A stretch of DNA of 51,691 nucleotides from Actinomycetota bacterium (GCA_021324595.1 JAJPIV010000011.1:1-51691), one strand, 5' to 3'. Positions 17,433-25,490 are shown, numbered from the stretch's first letter. The notes: generated from the sequence alone by a model not told the origin. Program-made: numbers and translations.

Positions 17433-18436
17433 CAGGTCACCTCCAGTCCGATGCCGGACCCGAGCAGGTCGCTGAGGGTCGCTCCCGGCCGGCGGGCGAG
17501 CACCACGCGCCGGGCGGGCAGGAGGGCGCTGAGCACGCCGGCGGCCTCGCCGATGGCCGGGTGGGCCTCGCCGATCCCGGTTCCGAGGGCGAGCGTGGCA
17601 GCGAACGCCCAGTACCGCCGCAGTTCGCCGGCCATGTAGGTCCCTGCCGCCAGGGACAGGGCGGCGGCGCCGGAGTCGCACGGGGCCACCGACGGGGTCG
17701 CCCCGTGCCCCCGCCCGAGCACCACGAGCATGGCGGGAACCTGGCTGTCGGCCCGGTCCGGCCAGGGCGCCTCCCGGCGCCCGTGTGGCATGCGCCGCCC
17801 CGGCCCGCGCGCTCCGCCGTCCGCCGGCAGCCGCCTGGGCTCCAGCAGGCCCCACACCCGCCGGCCATCGGTGACGCACAGGTTGTCGCCGGTGGACCTG
17901 CCCCCGGCGGCGAGCTCGGCGCTGACCAGAGTCGACTTGCCGAGGCCGCCGGGCCCGGCGAGCAGGACCGACGGGCCGCCCGGCCCGCCGATGGTGCACA
18001 CGGAGGCGTGCAGCGGGACGCGGCCCGCGCGCTGCGCCCACCACAGCGCCGGGTACTGCAGCAGCACCGCGCGGATGAGCAGGCGCGCCCGGGCCCGCAG
18101 CACCCCCGTCGCCGCGCGGACGGCCGGCGGGGGCCGCCACCGCGCTATCACGTTCAGCGCGGGCCGCCGGGCGCTGACCTTGAGGTCAAGGCCGGAGGAG
18201 CACGCGTTGCGCAGGACGACCTCGCCGGGCCGCCGCCAGGCTCCCCTGGTCAGCACCTCCCAGCCGGCGACGTCGAACGGTGCCCGGTCCGGCTCGACGG
18301 TGACGAGCACGTCGGCCTCGCCCTGGGCCGCCTGGCGGCCCTGGCCCGCCAGGCCCTCGGCGAGCACGCGGGACAGCCAGGGGCGGGAGCAGGCCACCTC
18401 GACGGTCAGGCCCGCCGTGCGCGCGACCGCCCGCAT
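17432..18436 (-). CDS. HprK-like P-loop kinase of unknown substrate
   Basis: A 334-residue protein whose C-terminal half resembles the HPr kinase/phosphorylase catalytic domain: VPLHASVCTIGG, Walker A GPGGLGKST (around residues 160-170), then AGGRSTGDNLCVTDG with the downstream Asp typical of the family. The N-terminal ~130 residues have no recognisable domain. True HprK phosphorylates Ser46 of HPr. No HPr gene is seen here, and HprK-like kinases in other cell-surface and peptide clusters act on other substrates. It starts on a TGATG overlap after the dehydratase and ends on a TGATG overlap with the glycosyltransferase, so it is firmly part of the operon. Confidence 0.82.
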   Translation of the reverse strand: MRAVARTAGLTVEVACSRPWLSRVLAEGLAGQGRQAAQGEADVLVTVEPDRAPFDVAGWEVLTRGAWRRPGEVVLRNACSSGLDLKVSARRPALNVIARWRPPPAVRAATGVLRARARLLIRAVLLQYPALWWAQRAGRVPLHASVCTIGGPGGPSVLLAGPGGLGKSTLVSAELAAGGRSTGDNLCVTDGRRVWGLLEPRRLPADGGARGPGRRMPHGRREAPWPDRADSQVPAMLVVLGRGHGATPSVAPCDSGAAALSLAAGTYMAGELRRYWAFAATLALGTGIGEAHPAIGEAAGVLSALLPARRVVLARRPGATLSDLLGSGIGLEVT

Positions 18437-19965
18437 CAGAACTCGTCCGCGTAGTGGGTGAGCGAGGCGAGCGCGAGCTCGTCGTCGCTGGCCGCCGCCG
18501 GCTGGTACTCGGGGAGGAGATCGTCGAGCAGCGCCCGGACCTGGTCGTCGCGCCCCTGCCCGGCGGCCTCGTACAGCCTCGCGAGCCGGCTGGCGAAGTC
18601 GCCGGGCAGCCGGGCCGGGCGCGTGGCCCAGATCGCGGGATGGATGGTCGGCAGCCGCTCCTCGCCGTCGGCGAACAGCGCCTCGTGCAGCTTCTCGCCC
18701 GGGCGCAGGCCGGTGAACCTGATCGGCACGTCGGGCAGGTGCAGCTGGCGGGCGTACCGGCGGACAAGGTCCACGATCTTAATCGGCTCGCCCATGTCGA
18801 GTACGAACGTCTCCCCGTACTCGGCCATCGGGGCGGCCGAGAGCACCAGCCCCACGGCCTCCTCGATCGTCATGAAGAAGCGGGTGACCTCCGGGTCCGT
18901 GACGGTCACCGGCTCACCGCGCCCGATCTGCTCGGCGACGGTGGTCAGGAACGAGCCGCGGCTGCCGAGCACGTTGCCGAAGCGAACCGAGCACACCCTG
19001 GTGCGGTCGCTGGCGTGCGCCTGCACGACCATCTCCGCGAGCCGCTTGGTGGCGCCCAGGATCGAGCGGGGGTTGGCCGCCTTGTCGGTCGAGATGAGGA
19101 CGAAGCGGTCGACCCCGGCCGCGAGCGCGGCCCGGACGACGTTCTGCGTGCCGAGCACGTTGGACTTCACGCCCTCGCAGGGGTGCCGCTCCAGCAGCGG
19201 CAGGTGCTTGTGCGCGGCGGCATGGAAGATCATGTCGGGCCGCGTGGCGCGCACGACCTGCTCGATGCGCAGCTGGTCACGGATGTCGGCGATGATCGCC
19301 TCCGGGCTGTCGAGCAGCGCAGCGCCGTCGAGATCCAGCTGGAGGCCGTGCAGGTTGGACTCGTCGTGGTCGAGCATGTGCAGCGACGCGGGCCGGCAGC
19401 CGCGGATCTGCCGGCACAGCTCCCGGCCGATCGAACCTCCTGCCCCGGTCACCAGCACCCGGGCGCCGCGCAGCCGGGCGCGCGCGGCGTCTGGCAGGTT
19501 CCGCCGCTCCGGCCTGCCGAGCAGCGCGGCGAAGCTGAGCGCTCGCATGTCGGCGGCGTGGGCCACCCGCTCCACCGCCGCGAGGAAGGACGGCAGGTAC
19601 CGTACGTGCGCGCCCGTCTCGGCGGCATCACGGACCAGCGCGCTGAGCGCGGCGGCCGACAGCGACGGGATCGCCACCACGACCGCCTCGATGTTCCGGT
19701 CGCGGACGGTCCGGCCCAGGTCGGCGAGCCTGCCGAGCACCGGGACGCCGGAGACCGAGCGGATCCTGGGATCGTCGTCTAGCGCGCCGACCGGGCGCAG
19801 GCCGTAGTCCGGGGAGCGCCGCAGGTCCCTGATCAGCGTCCGGGCCGCCGCGCCGCCACCCACGATCAGCGTGGCCAGCCCGACGGCCTCGCGGTCGCGG
19901 AACCACGGCGGGATGGCCCGCCGGCGCTCCCGGACCGGGCCGTCGGCGATCGTCACATCGCTCAT
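18436..19965 (-). CDS. CapD/WbpM/PglF-type nucleotide-sugar 4,6-dehydratase/epimerase
   Basis: A 509-residue protein with two Rossmann parts. Residues about 30-140 form a CoA-binding-like domain (LATLIVGGGAAARTLIRDL, VEAIPSL-type core). Residues about 165-440 are the extended SDR domain with GAGGSIGRELCRQI, FHAAAHKHLPLLE, STDKAANPRSILGATKR (catalytic Thr/Asp/Lys, with Leu where the family often has Met) and TGLRPGEKLHEALF. It lacks the four N-terminal transmembrane helices of full WbpM. The family converts UDP-GlcNAc to the 4-keto-6-deoxy sugar. With the aminotransferase it would give a 4-amino-4,6-dideoxy sugar. ATG at 19965 overlaps the upstream stop (ATGA). Confidence 0.93.
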   Translation of the reverse strand: MSDVTIADGPVRERRRAIPPWFRDREAVGLATLIVGGGAAARTLIRDLRRSPDYGLRPVGALDDDPRIRSVSGVPVLGRLADLGRTVRDRNIEAVVVAIPSLSAAALSALVRDAAETGAHVRYLPSFLAAVERVAHAADMRALSFAALLGRPERRNLPDAARARLRGARVLVTGAGGSIGRELCRQIRGCRPASLHMLDHDESNLHGLQLDLDGAALLDSPEAIIADIRDQLRIEQVVRATRPDMIFHAAAHKHLPLLERHPCEGVKSNVLGTQNVVRAALAAGVDRFVLISTDKAANPRSILGATKRLAEMVVQAHASDRTRVCSVRFGNVLGSRGSFLTTVAEQIGRGEPVTVTDPEVTRFFMTIEEAVGLVLSAAPMAEYGETFVLDMGEPIKIVDLVRRYARQLHLPDVPIRFTGLRPGEKLHEALFADGEERLPTIHPAIWATRPARLPGDFASRLARLYEAAGQGRDDQVRALLDDLLPEYQPAAASDDELALASLTHYADEF

Positions 19966-21428
19966 AGGGTGGAATCCACCTGACTGGCCCGCGGCTCGGC
20001 GGCGGGAACATCGGCAGGGGAGGCGGGCGTCTCCTCGGTGCCCGCAGCCGTCGCCGGGCTCCGCGCCGCCCCGGCCGTGCCCGGCTTCCCCGGCGCGGAG
20101 CGCCGGCGGCCTCGCCGCCGGCGGATCCCGATGACGCCGAGCATCGGCCACCCGGTCGTCACGCCGAGGTCCACGGCCTGGTCCAGGGCCGTGCGCGGCG
20201 CGAAGGCGGGGAGCACGAGGACCAGGGCCGGGCTCGCCGGGCAGCTACGCAAGGTGAGGTCGGACAGGGCGGTCACGGTCAGCGAGCCGGGCTGGCCGTG
20301 GCTGGCGCCATTCGGCTCGGCGTCGCCGCGGCTCCCGTCGGCGGCCGGCGAGAAGGCGGTGAGCGCGGTGACGCCGGACAGGCGGCTCCCGGCCGGCCCG
20401 GCGCCGTTGCCGCCGGACGGGCGGTGGATCGCCGGCACCATGCCATCCAGGTGCGCGGCGAGGATGCTCAGCTGGGCGGCGGGAACGGGGCCGGTGAGCA
20501 CCAGGGTCCGCGCGTCCAGCCGCTGGGCGGCGAGGTCGAGCCGGAGCGGCAGCTCGGGGTCGGTCATCGGCCGTTCCCCGCCGCCCGTGCTCGCGCTGCC
20601 GAGCAGGACCAGGCTGAGTTCCCGGGCGCCCGCCGCCGGGCCGCCGATCGTCGGCCGGACGAGCTCGCGGATCGTGGCGATCAGCAGCGCGATCACCAGG
20701 CCGAGCAGCGCGGCGAGTGCGGAGTAGACCGCGACGTGCCGGGATGTCGCCTTGGCCGTGGACGGATCGGCGAGGATGCCCGCGCCCTGGTTCGCGCTGC
20801 TGGCGGAGAGGATCTGCTGGACCGCCGCCTGATTGGCGGACAGCTGGGCCTCGACGCCGGCGAGCTGGGTGATCAGGCCCTGCACCGCGGCGCTGGTCGC
20901 GCTCTCGTTCCTGGCCTGAGCCTTCGCGAGCTTGCTGACCAGGCTGTCCCTGGCGGCGACGAGCTGGGCGCGCTGCCGGGAAAGGGTGGCCAGCTCGGCG
21001 CTCGGCTGCTCGCCGACGGTGTTCAGGGCGGTCACGATCAGCGCGGCCAGCGAGCGGGCCAGCCTGACCGCGACCGGCCGGCTCGGGTCGGTCACCGTCA
21101 CCGCGACCACCGCCGAGCTGCCCAGCGAGGTGGCGGAGACCTCGTGCCGCGCCACGTAGAGCGGGTTCCGTCCGGCCTTGGCCTGAGTGATCGCGGACCC
21201 CACGAGCTGCGGGCTGGTCGCGAGCGCGGTCACCTTGCTGAGGATCGCGAGCACCTGGGTGTCGGCGTCGGGGGCGGCAGCCTGCGCCTGAACGTCGGCC
21301 GTCGCCGCGTAGGTGACCGGCTGAGCCAGGCGCCAGGGCGCGACCAGCATGACGGGCACCAAGGTCAGCACGACGATCAGCCAGCGGTGTCGCCAGAAGA
21401 TGCGCCGGACCGCCTCGCTCGCTTCCAT
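19962..21428 (-). CDS. Wzz-like chain-length/polysaccharide co-polymerase with degenerate cytoplasmic domain
   Basis: A 488-residue protein, first in the operon. Transmembrane segment 1 is at about 17-36 (HRWLIVVLTLVPVMLVAPW). An extracytoplasmic helical region follows, including the coiled coil LSRQRAQLVAARDSLVSKLA, and segment 2 is at about 232-257 (VYSALAALLGLVIALLIATI). The remaining ~220 residues resemble the position of a CpsD/BY-kinase domain (LVLTGPVPAAQLSILAAHLD), but there is no Walker A lysine and no tyrosine-rich tail, so it is probably a non-catalytic version. The protein would set chain length together with the polymerase domain of the last gene. The start at 21428 has a purine-rich site (GGTGAAGGGGGG) upstream. 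Confidence 0.87.
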   Translation of the reverse strand: MEASEAVRRIFWRHRWLIVVLTLVPVMLVAPWRLAQPVTYAATADVQAQAAAPDADTQVLAILSKVTALATSPQLVGSAITQAKAGRNPLYVARHEVSATSLGSSAVVAVTVTDPSRPVAVRLARSLAALIVTALNTVGEQPSAELATLSRQRAQLVAARDSLVSKLAKAQARNESATSAAVQGLITQLAGVEAQLSANQAAVQQILSASSANQGAGILADPSTAKATSRHVAVYSALAALLGLVIALLIATIRELVRPTIGGPAAGARELSLVLLGSASTGGGERPMTDPELPLRLDLAAQRLDARTLVLTGPVPAAQLSILAAHLDGMVPAIHRPSGGNGAGPAGSRLSGVTALTAFSPAADGSRGDAEPNGASHGQPGSLTVTALSDLTLRSCPASPALVLVLPAFAPRTALDQAVDLGVTTGWPMLGVIGIRRRRGRRRSAPGKPGTAGAARSPATAAGTEETPASPADVPAAEPRASQVDSTL

Positions 21429-21567
21429 GCCGGATCGCCCCCCTTCACCTCGTGACGGGCAATCACGGTAAGTTGCCGGCCGGTTGCGCGCATCGGCCAA
21501 CTGGCGGGCATTGCCTACGTAATATTTATGAGTGGGGCGTCCGGACCGATTGCCTAAGCTCGGTGGG
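21429..21567. promoter_or_regulatory. divergent intergenic control region between the two polysaccharide blocks
   Basis: This 139-base gap must carry promoters for both directions. It contains an AT-rich core, TACGTAATATTTATGAG (21516-21532), and a direct repeat ATTGCCTA at 21510-21517 and 21549-21556. An inverted copy of its first six bases (GGCAAT) occurs at about 21459-21464. I do not see a clear -35/-10 pair. The repeats are candidate operator half-sites, possibly for the response regulators at 7071-8422 (inference). Confidence 0.5.
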
Positions 21568-22644
21568 ATGCTGAACCTGACCCGCGCGACGTGCGGCCGG
21601 GACCTGCTGGCCGCGCTGGCGCTGAGTTCCTGCGCGCTCGGCTCGTGCGCGCTGGCCGCCGGCTGCGGCCACCCGTCCCAGCCCGCCTCGGCCGGCCGGC
21701 CGGCGACGTCGGCGTCCCGCGGCACGCCGCTATCGGCCGGGACGTCGCCGTCCCCCGGCACGCCTTCGGCCCGTCCGGCGTCCTCCCCCTCCCGCTCGGC
21801 GGCGACGGGCACGCCGCGGCCGTCTCGGACCCGGCCCGGCTCGCACCGGGCGGGCCGGGTCTCGAAGATCCTGGTGATCATGGAGGAGAACCACAGCCTC
21901 GGCCAGGTCTTCCCGTCCCGGATGCCCTACCTGTGGAGCCTGGCCACCAGGTTCGGCTGGGCCACCCACTGGAGCGACATCGGCCACCCGAGCCTGCCGA
22001 ACTACCTGGCGATCTTCGGCGGCTCCGCGTTCGGCGAGCCGCAGGACTGCTTCCCCGGACGCGGCTGCGACTATCCGGGCCCGTCGGTCTTCGGGCAGGC
22101 GATCGCGGCCGGGCGGACCGCCCGCGCGTACGAGGAGTCGATGCCGGCGCCGTGCGACCGCGGCAACGGCGGCAACTACGACGTCAACCACAACCCGTGG
22201 GCGTACTTCCCCGGCGAGGCGGCCATCTGCCGGGCGGGGGACGTCCCCTCCGGCACGCCGCGGTCCGGTCGGCTGGAGGCGGACGCGCGGTCCGGGCGGC
22301 TGCCGAGCGTCGGGCTCGTCACGCCGAATCTGATCCACGACGGCCACGACGGCACGCTGGCCCAGGCGGACGCCTGGCTGCGGGCGTGGATCCCCGTCCT
22401 CCAGTCCGGTCCCGACTGGCGGTCCGGGCGGCTCGCGATCGTCGTCGTGTTCGACGAGGGGGAGACCACCGAGCAGGTCCCGTTCGTGATCATGGCACCC
22501 GGGATCAGCCACGTCGTGGTCCGCCAGCCCCTGAACCAGTACGCGCTGACCAGGCTGATCGACGAGGTGGCCGGGCTGCGCCCGCTGCGCAGCGCCGCCA
22601 CGGCTCCGGCGGACATCGCCGCGCTCTTCCACCTGCGGACCTGA
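21568..22644 (+). CDS. phosphoesterase-family (PF04185-type) lipoprotein
   Basis: A 358-residue secreted protein. The signal peptide ends in a lipobox LAAGC with the lipidated Cys at 33. A Ser/Pro/Thr-rich spacer (about 34-95) would hold the enzyme off the membrane. The catalytic domain has ILVIMEENHSLGQVF, DIGHPSLPNYLAIFGG and VVVFDEGETTEQ, the pattern of the acid phosphatase/phospholipase C family. Substrates in this family are phospholipids or phosphomonoesters; none can be chosen here. It is the first gene of the rightward block, divergent from the Wzz-like gene. Its stop codon is the first three bases of a tandem repeat array. Confidence 0.88.
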   Translation: MLNLTRATCGRDLLAALALSSCALGSCALAAGCGHPSQPASAGRPATSASRGTPLSAGTSPSPGTPSARPASSPSRSAATGTPRPSRTRPGSHRAGRVSKILVIMEENHSLGQVFPSRMPYLWSLATRFGWATHWSDIGHPSLPNYLAIFGGSAFGEPQDCFPGRGCDYPGPSVFGQAIAAGRTARAYEESMPAPCDRGNGGNYDVNHNPWAYFPGEAAICRAGDVPSGTPRSGRLEADARSGRLPSVGLVTPNLIHDGHDGTLAQADAWLRAWIPVLQSGPDWRSGRLAIVVVFDEGETTEQVPFVIMAPGISHVVVRQPLNQYALTRLIDEVAGLRPLRSAATAPADIAALFHLRT

Positions 22645-22731
22645 CCGGAGCCAGCGTGACCGGAGCCAGCGTGACCGGAGCCAGCGTGACCGGAGCCACC
22701 GTGACCGGAGCCACCGTGACCGGAGCCGGGC
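22642..22731. repeat. 6 x 15-bp tandem repeat starting at a stop codon
   Basis: Six units of tgaccggagccagcg, with C for G in the fourth and fifth copies and a divergent last copy. The first TGA is the stop of the phosphoesterase gene. Because the unit is 15 bases, every copy presents TGA again in that frame. Each unit also carries GGAG, a Shine-Dalgarno-like sequence, ahead of the formyltransferase start at 22764. Confidence 0.95.
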
Positions 22732-22763
22732 CAGCCGCAGGCTGGACCGAGGAAGGGGTGGCG

Positions 22764-23819
22764 ATGACCCGGCCGCCCGGCGGCCGCGTCCTGTTCGTCG
22801 GAGCGGTTCATGAGGCGCTGCCCGCCCTCGAGGCGCTGCTCGCGTCGACGGCCCAGGTCGTCGAGGTGATCACCGTGCCGGCTGCGGGCGGCCGGGTGCC
22901 CTCCGGCTACGTGGACCTGCAGCCGGTCGCCGCGGCCCGCGGGATCCCGGTGCGGCGCACTGCCAACCTCAATGAGGCCGGCGAGGTCGGTCATGTCCGG
23001 GCTCTCGCGCCCGACCTGATCGTGGTCGTCGGCTGGACCCGGCTGCTCGGCCCCCAGCTGCTGGCGATCCCGCCCCGGGGCTGCGTGGGATTCCACGCCT
23101 CGCTGCTTCCCAGGCACCGCGGCCGCGCCCCGGTCAACTGGGCGATCATCCTCGGCGAGGAGGAGACGGGCAACACGATGATGTTCCTGGACGCGACCGC
23201 CGACACCGGCGACATCATCGACCAGCGGCGGGTGCGGATCGAGCCCGCCGACACCTGCGCGAGCGTGTACGACAAGGTCGCCCGGGCCGGCGCGGCGATG
23301 CTGGCCGAGCACCTGCCGGCGCTGCTCTCGGGGACCGCGCCGCGGCGCCCGCAGGGGCCGCCGGCCGGCGACGCCCTGCCCAAGCGGACCCCCGACATGG
23401 GGATCACCGACTGGTCACGCCCGCGCCGGGCGGTCCACGACTGGATCCGGGCGCTCACCAGCCCGTACCCGGGGGCGTTCACGTCCTGGTCCGGGCGCCG
23501 GGTGATGCTCTGGGCCGCGGCGCGGCCGCCGGACGGCCCCGCCCGTCCCGGCCGCGCCCAGCCGGGCGAGATCCTGCGGTGCGGCCCCGAGGGCGTGCAG
23601 GTCGCGGCCGGCGACGGGCCGCTGCTGGTCACCTCCATGTCCTGGCCGGGGCAGGCCCCCGAGCCCGCCGGGCGGTGGGCGCGGGATCACCGGCTGGCGC
23701 CCGGCGGGCGGTTCGACGAGGTCGACGAGGCCACCTCGCGCTGGGCGCTCGGCCTGGGCCCCGCGCCAGGCTCAGGCGGGCCGCCGGGCCCCGGGAGCGG
23801 CCGCGGGAACGGGGGCTGA
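22764..23819 (+). CDS. formyltransferase-family protein, probable sugar N-formyltransferase
   Basis: A 351-residue protein with the tetrahydrofolate-dependent formyltransferase core: GFHASLLPRHRGRAPVNWAI, GEEETGNTMMF and DTGDII. The RGRAPxNW and GExETG pattern is closer to ArnA-type sugar formyltransferases than to methionyl-tRNA formyltransferase. The His and Asp of the Asn-His-Asp catalytic set are present, but the Asn position two before the His is Gly. The C-terminal ~120 residues (ITDWSRPRRAVHDWIRAL onward) form the second domain. The start ATG at 22764 follows GGAAGGGG. Next to a dehydratase/aminotransferase operon, formylation of a 4-amino sugar is the natural inference. Confidence 0.86.
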   Translation: MTRPPGGRVLFVGAVHEALPALEALLASTAQVVEVITVPAAGGRVPSGYVDLQPVAAARGIPVRRTANLNEAGEVGHVRALAPDLIVVVGWTRLLGPQLLAIPPRGCVGFHASLLPRHRGRAPVNWAIILGEEETGNTMMFLDATADTGDIIDQRRVRIEPADTCASVYDKVARAGAAMLAEHLPALLSGTAPRRPQGPPAGDALPKRTPDMGITDWSRPRRAVHDWIRALTSPYPGAFTSWSGRRVMLWAAARPPDGPARPGRAQPGEILRCGPEGVQVAAGDGPLLVTSMSWPGQAPEPAGRWARDHRLAPGGRFDEVDEATSRWALGLGPAPGSGGPPGPGSGRGNGG

Positions 23820-23823
23820 ACCG

Positions 23824-24495
23824 GTGCCGGCCAGCAGGGTCGTCGTGGTCGGCGCCCACCCCGACGACGAGATCCTTGGTGCCGGGGGCACGCTCGCCCG
23901 GCATGTCAGGGAAGGGGACGAGGTTCACGCGCTCGTCGTCGCCGACGGCGCGGCCAGCCGGTACCCACGAGAGATGATGGCCGCCCTCGGCAAGGACGCG
24001 CAGCGCGCGGCCGAGGCGATCGGATTCGCCTCGATCAAGCTCGCCGCCCTGCCCGACCAGCGCCTGGACACGGTGCCGCTGATCGAGCTGACCCAGCTGC
24101 TGGAGTCACTGCTCGGCGAGATCGGCCCGCACGTCGTCTACACGCACTTCCCGTCCGACGTGAACTCCGACCATGGCATCGTCGCCCGCGCCACCTGGAC
24201 GGCCTGCCGGCCCTACTCCCAGCCGCGGCTGCGACGGTTCGCGGTGTTCGAGACTCCCTCTTCCACCGAGTGGGCCTGGCCGGTCGGGGACGCCAGCCTG
24301 GCGCCGAATCACTTCGTGGACATCGCCGCCACGCTCGACACGAAGATCGCGGCGATGGAGTGCTACGAGAGCGAGCTCCGCGACTACCCCCATCCGCGGT
24401 CCAGCCGGGCGCTGCGCGAGCGGGCCGCGTACTGGGGGAGCCTGGTCGGCCGGGCCGCGGCGGAGCCGTTCCGGATCCTGCGGGAGGTGACGTGA
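23824..24495 (+). CDS. PIG-L/LmbE-family deacetylase
   Basis: A 223-residue zinc-dependent N-deacetylase. The signature AHPDDE is at residues 11-16 and the second metal-binding stretch is THFPSDVNSDHGIVARA. Members remove acetyl groups from GlcNAc-type substrates such as GlcNAc-PI, GlcNAc-Ins in mycothiol synthesis, or glycopeptide sugars. In this setting an N-acetyl sugar of the polysaccharide, or its nucleotide or lipid precursor, is the likely substrate (inference). The GTG start lies four bases after the formyltransferase stop, and the stop overlaps the next start as GTGA, so the three genes are co-translated. Confidence 0.92.
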   Translation: MPASRVVVVGAHPDDEILGAGGTLARHVREGDEVHALVVADGAASRYPREMMAALGKDAQRAAEAIGFASIKLAALPDQRLDTVPLIELTQLLESLLGEIGPHVVYTHFPSDVNSDHGIVARATWTACRPYSQPRLRRFAVFETPSSTEWAWPVGDASLAPNHFVDIAATLDTKIAAMECYESELRDYPHPRSSRALRERAAYWGSLVGRAAAEPFRILREVT

Positions 24496-25490
24496 GGAAG
24501 GGAGGGGGCCGGTGGCCGGCCGCTTCCCGGTGCCCGCCGGCCGCGCGGCGGGCGGTCGCCGCAGTCCTGCTCGCCGGCACGGCCGCGGCCCTCGGGGCCT
24601 GCGGGGGCCCGCCGCCGCGCGGCGGGACGGCCGCGCCACCTGTGCCGGCGCCGCCCGCGCGGCCCTCCACGGGCGGGCGGTCGCCGTCGCGGGCCGCGGG
24701 CCCGTCAGGGCCGGGCCCCTTCAGGCCGGGCCCGTCCCGGCCAGGCCGGCCCCGCGCGGCGCGCCGCGCGCTGGCGTACCGGTACATGACCGACGACGGC
24801 AACGGCCGGCAGACCGCGCCCTACGGGTACGACCTGGTGGACCTCGGCCCGTACCGCAGCCTGATCGACGCGCTCCCGCGCGGCCAGCGCGCGCTGGTGT
24901 GGATCGGCGGCTACTCCCTGGCGAGCTGCTCGTTCGCCATGTCGGACGCCGCCGTCCGGCGGGCGCTGGCCCCGCTCGCCGGCGATCCCAAGGTGGCCGG
25001 CTACTACATCGCTGACGAGGCCGACGACGCCCTGCCCGCCTACGGCGGCCACTGCCCGCGCGTGGTCGCGCAGGTGACCGCGCGCAGCCGGCTGGTGCAC
25101 CGGCTGGCGCCGGGCGCGTTCACCTACGAGGTCGTCACCGAGCCGGGCAACTTCGCGGCGTTCGCGCACGCCACCGATGTGCTCGGCGCCGATCCCTACC
25201 CGTGCCTGAGCGGCCGTGCCTGCGACTGGTCGATGATCCCCCGCTACATCGCGGCGCTGCGCGCCGCCCGCATCCGCCGGTACTGGGGCGTGCTGCAGGC
25301 GTTCTCGGACGGGCACTGGCGGTACCCGACCCCGGCCGAGCTGCGGGCGATGATCAGGCAGTGGGAGCGGTCAGGGTGGTCGGGCGAGCAGACCTTCGCC
25401 TGGAGCTACGCCGGGAGCTCGCTGGCCGGCCATCCGGCGCTGCTGGCCGTGCTCCGCTGGCTGAACGGCGGACCGCTGGGCCGGGGCTGA
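24492..25490 (+). CDS. secreted lipoprotein, possible TIM-barrel glycoside-hydrolase-like domain
   Basis: A 332-residue protein. The signal peptide ends at a lipobox LGAC (Cys37), followed by a Pro/Gly/Arg-rich spacer to about residue 90. The folded part begins AYRYMTDDGNG and contains VWIGGYSLASCSFAM, KVAGYYIADEADDALPAYGG, DVLGADPYPCLSG and YWGVLQAFSDGHWRYPT. The spacing of DEADD and DPYPC is reminiscent of putative TIM-barrel glycosidases, where a late-strand acid is catalytic, but I cannot name a family. It is coupled to the deacetylase by a GTGA overlap, which points to a role in trimming or handling the surface polysaccharide (inference). Confidence 0.75.
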   Translation: MRKGGGRWPAASRCPPAARRAVAAVLLAGTAAALGACGGPPPRGGTAAPPVPAPPARPSTGGRSPSRAAGPSGPGPFRPGPSRPGRPRAARRALAYRYMTDDGNGRQTAPYGYDLVDLGPYRSLIDALPRGQRALVWIGGYSLASCSFAMSDAAVRRALAPLAGDPKVAGYYIADEADDALPAYGGHCPRVVAQVTARSRLVHRLAPGAFTYEVVTEPGNFAAFAHATDVLGADPYPCLSGRACDWSMIPRYIAALRAARIRRYWGVLQAFSDGHWRYPTPAELRAMIRQWERSGWSGEQTFAWSYAGSSLAGHPALLAVLRWLNGGPLGRG

